This document shows positions 6,511 to 7,830 of a stretch of DNA of 7,830 nucleotides, piece by piece (position 1 is the first letter of the stretch; each line of letters begins with the position of its first letter). The notes below the pieces were generated by a model, which was given only the letters and a program-made list of their open reading frames with translations, made no database searches and was not told where the DNA came from. The stretch is from Flavobacterium sp. (GTDB lineage Bacteria > Bacteroidota > Bacteroidia > Flavobacteriales > Flavobacteriaceae): NCBI GenBank assembly GCA_017989775.1, contig JAGNPF010000056.1, positions 1 to 7,830 on the forward strand. The letters are read 5' to 3'. Both the position numbers and the translations under genes were made by a program.

Positions 6511-6672
6511 ATAGGGCTTTTCCATAAAAAAAGGGAAGTTTTTAAATGGAAAAAGCAAAAAAAACGAAATAAATTATTTATTGGAAAGTGTTAAAAACAC
6601 ACTTAATTTTTTTTCTAAAAAGGTTATTTTTGTTGTAAAAATTGCGATTTGAAGCAAGTTTTTGATTTTAAT

Positions 6673-6699
6673 GCAAAAAAGGAATTTTTGCTTTTTTTT
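6673..6699 (+). terminator. Terminator-like hairpin upstream of exbB
   Basis: GCAAAAA (6673-6679) pairs with TTTTTGC (6685-6691) over a five-base loop and is followed directly by eight T residues (6692-6699). The geometry fits an intrinsic terminator in the forward direction, although the stem is weak because five of seven pairs are A-T. No forward gene ends here. It could end a short leader or small RNA started from TATTTTTG at 6625-6632, or simply arise from base composition. Confidence 0.35.
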
Positions 6700-6737
6700 C
6701 TCAAAGTTAAATTAAATGGAATATTAGCAAAAAAAAT

Positions 6738-6767
6738 TTTTTTATTTCAACTAAAAATATAAATTTG
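6738..6767 (+). promoter_or_regulatory. Probable exbB promoter (TAAATTTG -7 element)
   Basis: TAAATTTG at 6760-6767 matches the Bacteroidota -7 consensus TAnnTTTG exactly and is followed by C, a common next base. The -33 position falls in the T-rich half of the A8T7 tract, where no exact TTG occurs. Transcription would start near 6774, giving an A-rich leader of about 55 bases before the exbB ATG. The exact -7 match, tract context and spacing to the gene support it; the missing TTG lowers confidence. Confidence 0.55.
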
Positions 6768-6828
6768 CTCCTCAACAAAGTTTTTTATAACAAAAAAAAT
6801 AAATTAAAAATTATTAAAAATTAAGAAA

Positions 6829-7650
6829 ATGGCAAACGTTAAAAAAGAAAAAAGTGGTTCAGGTTTAGGAGGAATGATTTCAGCAATCATCATTGCTTTA
6901 TGTATTTTTGTAGGATGGTTGATCTGGACATTTATTATGGGGGATGGAGCAAACTTTGAAGGAGGAGTTAATACTGGGCATCCGTTACCAGGAAATTATT
7001 TGGCAATGGTTTACAAAGGAGGTCCAATTGTACCAGTTTTGATGGGATTGTTTTTAATGGTAATTGTTTTCTCATTCGAGCGTTTTGCAGTGATTTCAAA
7101 AGCAGCTGGTAAATCAAACCTTGACAAATTTATGGCCGATGTTCAAAAAAGCATCAAAACAGGAGATATCGATGGAGCTATCGTAGCTTGTGACAAACAA
7201 CAAGGTTCTGTTGCAAATGCAATTAGATCGGCTTTGGTTAAATACCAAGACGTGAAAAAAGAAGGAATTGACAGCGAAACAGCTGCTGAAACCATTCACA
7301 AAGAAATTGAAGAAGCTACTTCACTTGAAATGCCGATGTTGGAAAAACACATGACTATCCTTTCTACATTGGTTTCTTTGGGAACTCTTGCAGGATTGTT
7401 GGGAACGGTAACAGGTATGATTAAAGCGTTTGGTGCATTGGCTAGTTCAGGAACTCCAGATCAAGCGATGTTGGCAAATGGTATTTCTGAGGCACTTATC
7501 AATACAGCTACCGGTATCTCTACTTCAGCTTTGGCAATCGTTGTTTACAACTTGTTCACTTCAAAAATCGATACTTTGACTTATTCTATCGACGAGGCTG
7601 GTAACACAATCGTGAATACATACAGACACTACAGAGGTACTCAAAAATAA
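6829..7650 (+). CDS. exbB: MotA/TolQ/ExbB proton channel family protein
   Basis: ExbB-type proteins form the inner-membrane pentameric channel that, with ExbD, converts the proton gradient into work on TonB for outer-membrane uptake. The 273-residue product shows four hydrophobic segments at about 16-38, 66-88, 177-203 and 218-242, with a cytoplasmic helical domain of roughly 90 residues between the second and third. The family signature GLLGTVTGMIKAF lies at 189-201 and EALINTATGISTSALAI at 221-237. E. coli ExbB has three membrane helices, so the N-terminal one is extra. An additional periplasmic loop (about 39-65, rich in Gly and Asn) joins the first two segments. The start ATG follows an A-rich leader. 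An ExbD-family gene starts 70 bases downstream, so this is the first gene of an ExbB-ExbD operon. TolQ is possible by homology, but the ExbD-like partner and phylum context favour ExbB. Confidence 0.9.
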   Translation: MANVKKEKSGSGLGGMISAIIIALCIFVGWLIWTFIMGDGANFEGGVNTGHPLPGNYLAMVYKGGPIVPVLMGLFLMVIVFSFERFAVISKAAGKSNLDKFMADVQKSIKTGDIDGAIVACDKQQGSVANAIRSALVKYQDVKKEGIDSETAAETIHKEIEEATSLEMPMLEKHMTILSTLVSLGTLAGLLGTVTGMIKAFGALASSGTPDQAMLANGISEALINTATGISTSALAIVVYNLFTSKIDTLTYSIDEAGNTIVNTYRHYRGTQK

Positions 7651-7700
7651 TTAACAATAATTTTTAAGATTAACAGTTTGTACTTGGTATAAAGTTGTCT

Positions 7701-7714
7701 TAAATTTAAATTTA
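7701..7714. repeat. Perfect 14-bp palindrome TAAATTTAAATTTA before exbD
   Basis: This self-complementary A/T palindrome ends 6 bases before the exbD start codon, in the 70-base spacer after exbB. It has no G or C and no T-tract terminator context. It could lie in a ribosome-binding region or be chance in A/T-rich DNA; no regulator is indicated. Confidence 0.3.
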
Positions 7715-7720
7715 AAATTA

Positions 7721-7830
7721 ATGGCTGTAAAAACGCAAAAAAAAGCGACGTCTATTGATATGACGGCGATGTGTGATGTATCATTTCTTTTGCTTACTTT
7801 TTTTATTTTGACCGCCACGGCCAAAGTACC
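7721..7830 (+). CDS. exbD: ExbD/TolR family biopolymer transport protein, N-terminal 36 residues, 3' truncated by window edge
   Basis: ExbD is the single-pass inner-membrane partner of ExbB, supplying the proton-carrying aspartate of the motor. The visible start reads MAVKTQKKATSIDMTAMCDV, then a hydrophobic stretch SFLLLTFFILTATAKVP. This is a short basic cytoplasmic tail, then the transmembrane helix. Asp19 lies at the head of the helix, where E. coli ExbD has Asp25, the residue needed for proton transfer. The gene is 70 bases after exbB in the same direction and likely co-transcribed. In this phylum exbB is often followed by two exbD-type genes; only the first is in view. The periplasmic domain lies outside the window. 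Confidence 0.88.
   Translation, partial: MAVKTQKKATSIDMTAMCDVSFLLLTFFILTATAKV

Larger units (their letters stand above)
6456..6828. promoter_or_regulatory. A+T-rich divergent regulatory region between the ATPase operon and exbB
   Basis: This 373-base gap holds no gene I can support on either strand. It is dominated by A and T tracts, including the perfect A8T7 tract at 6729-6743, which would bend the DNA and could act as an UP-like element for the exbB promoter. It carries a reverse-strand promoter near 6482-6510, a forward promoter near 6760, and two hairpins followed by T runs (6586-6614 and 6673-6699). The gap is longer than divergent promoters alone need, so a long leader or a small RNA is possible. 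Confidence 0.55.

Noticed and set aside
6586..6614. AAGTGT/ACACTT hairpin with T run called as a terminator
   Set aside because: The stem is only 6 bp with weak pairs and no forward transcript is expected to end there, so it is left as part of a finding rather than a feature.
1..7830. CRISPR array, tRNA, insertion sequence or phage genes
   Set aside because: No regularly spaced direct repeats, cloverleaf sequences, terminal inverted repeats with a transposase, or phage proteins were found on either strand.

Overview
The window comes from the chromosome of a Bacteroidota bacterium, most likely a Flavobacterium or close relative. The evidence is an A+T-rich genome, intergenic DNA dominated by A and T tracts, A-rich leaders without clear Shine-Dalgarno sequences, promoter-like TTG / TAnnTTTG pairs typical of this phylum, and protein sequences that read as flavobacterial versions of their families. 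It is mostly an ordinary housekeeping stretch. I found no CRISPR array, intact insertion sequence, tRNA, rRNA or phage gene.

Layout. Bases 2-163 are the 3' end of aroA (EPSP synthase). A 159-base gap with short repeats and a good promoter leads to queA (323-1372), the queuosine enzyme. A 354-base gap follows, holding a GC-rich repeat hairpin, a clear intrinsic terminator, and a 49-codon reverse-strand reading frame of unknown status. Next is a long penicillin-acylase-family (Ntn-hydrolase) gene at 1727-4111, anchored or exported by an N-terminal hydrophobic segment. It converges on a reverse-strand cluster across a perfect 18-bp inverted repeat (4127-4173).

The reverse-strand cluster, in transcription order, is a HerA/YjgR-type (DUF853) P-loop ATPase (6455-4935), a DUF486 small membrane protein gene (4933-4565), and a small cupin protein (4561-4196). 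The genes are separated by only 1 and 3 bases, so they form one operon. The middle gene is broken: its 122-codon frame is preserved from end to end but holds two in-frame stop codons (TGA at codon 46, TAA at codon 92). A gene caller reports nothing there. This is the most notable observation in the window.

A very A+T-rich 373-base divergent region (6456-6828) separates the ATPase operon from the start of a proton-motive-force transducer operon. That operon begins with an ExbB/TolQ/MotA-family channel protein (6829-7650), followed by an ExbD/TolR-family partner (7721 onward, cut by the window end). These two would form the inner-membrane motor that energises TonB-dependent outer-membrane transport.

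The genes do not form one pathway. The window joins several independent units: the end of aromatic amino acid synthesis, tRNA modification, an envelope acylase, an ATPase/DUF486/cupin operon of unclear purpose, and the ExbB-ExbD motor. I see no convincing new defence or mobile system.
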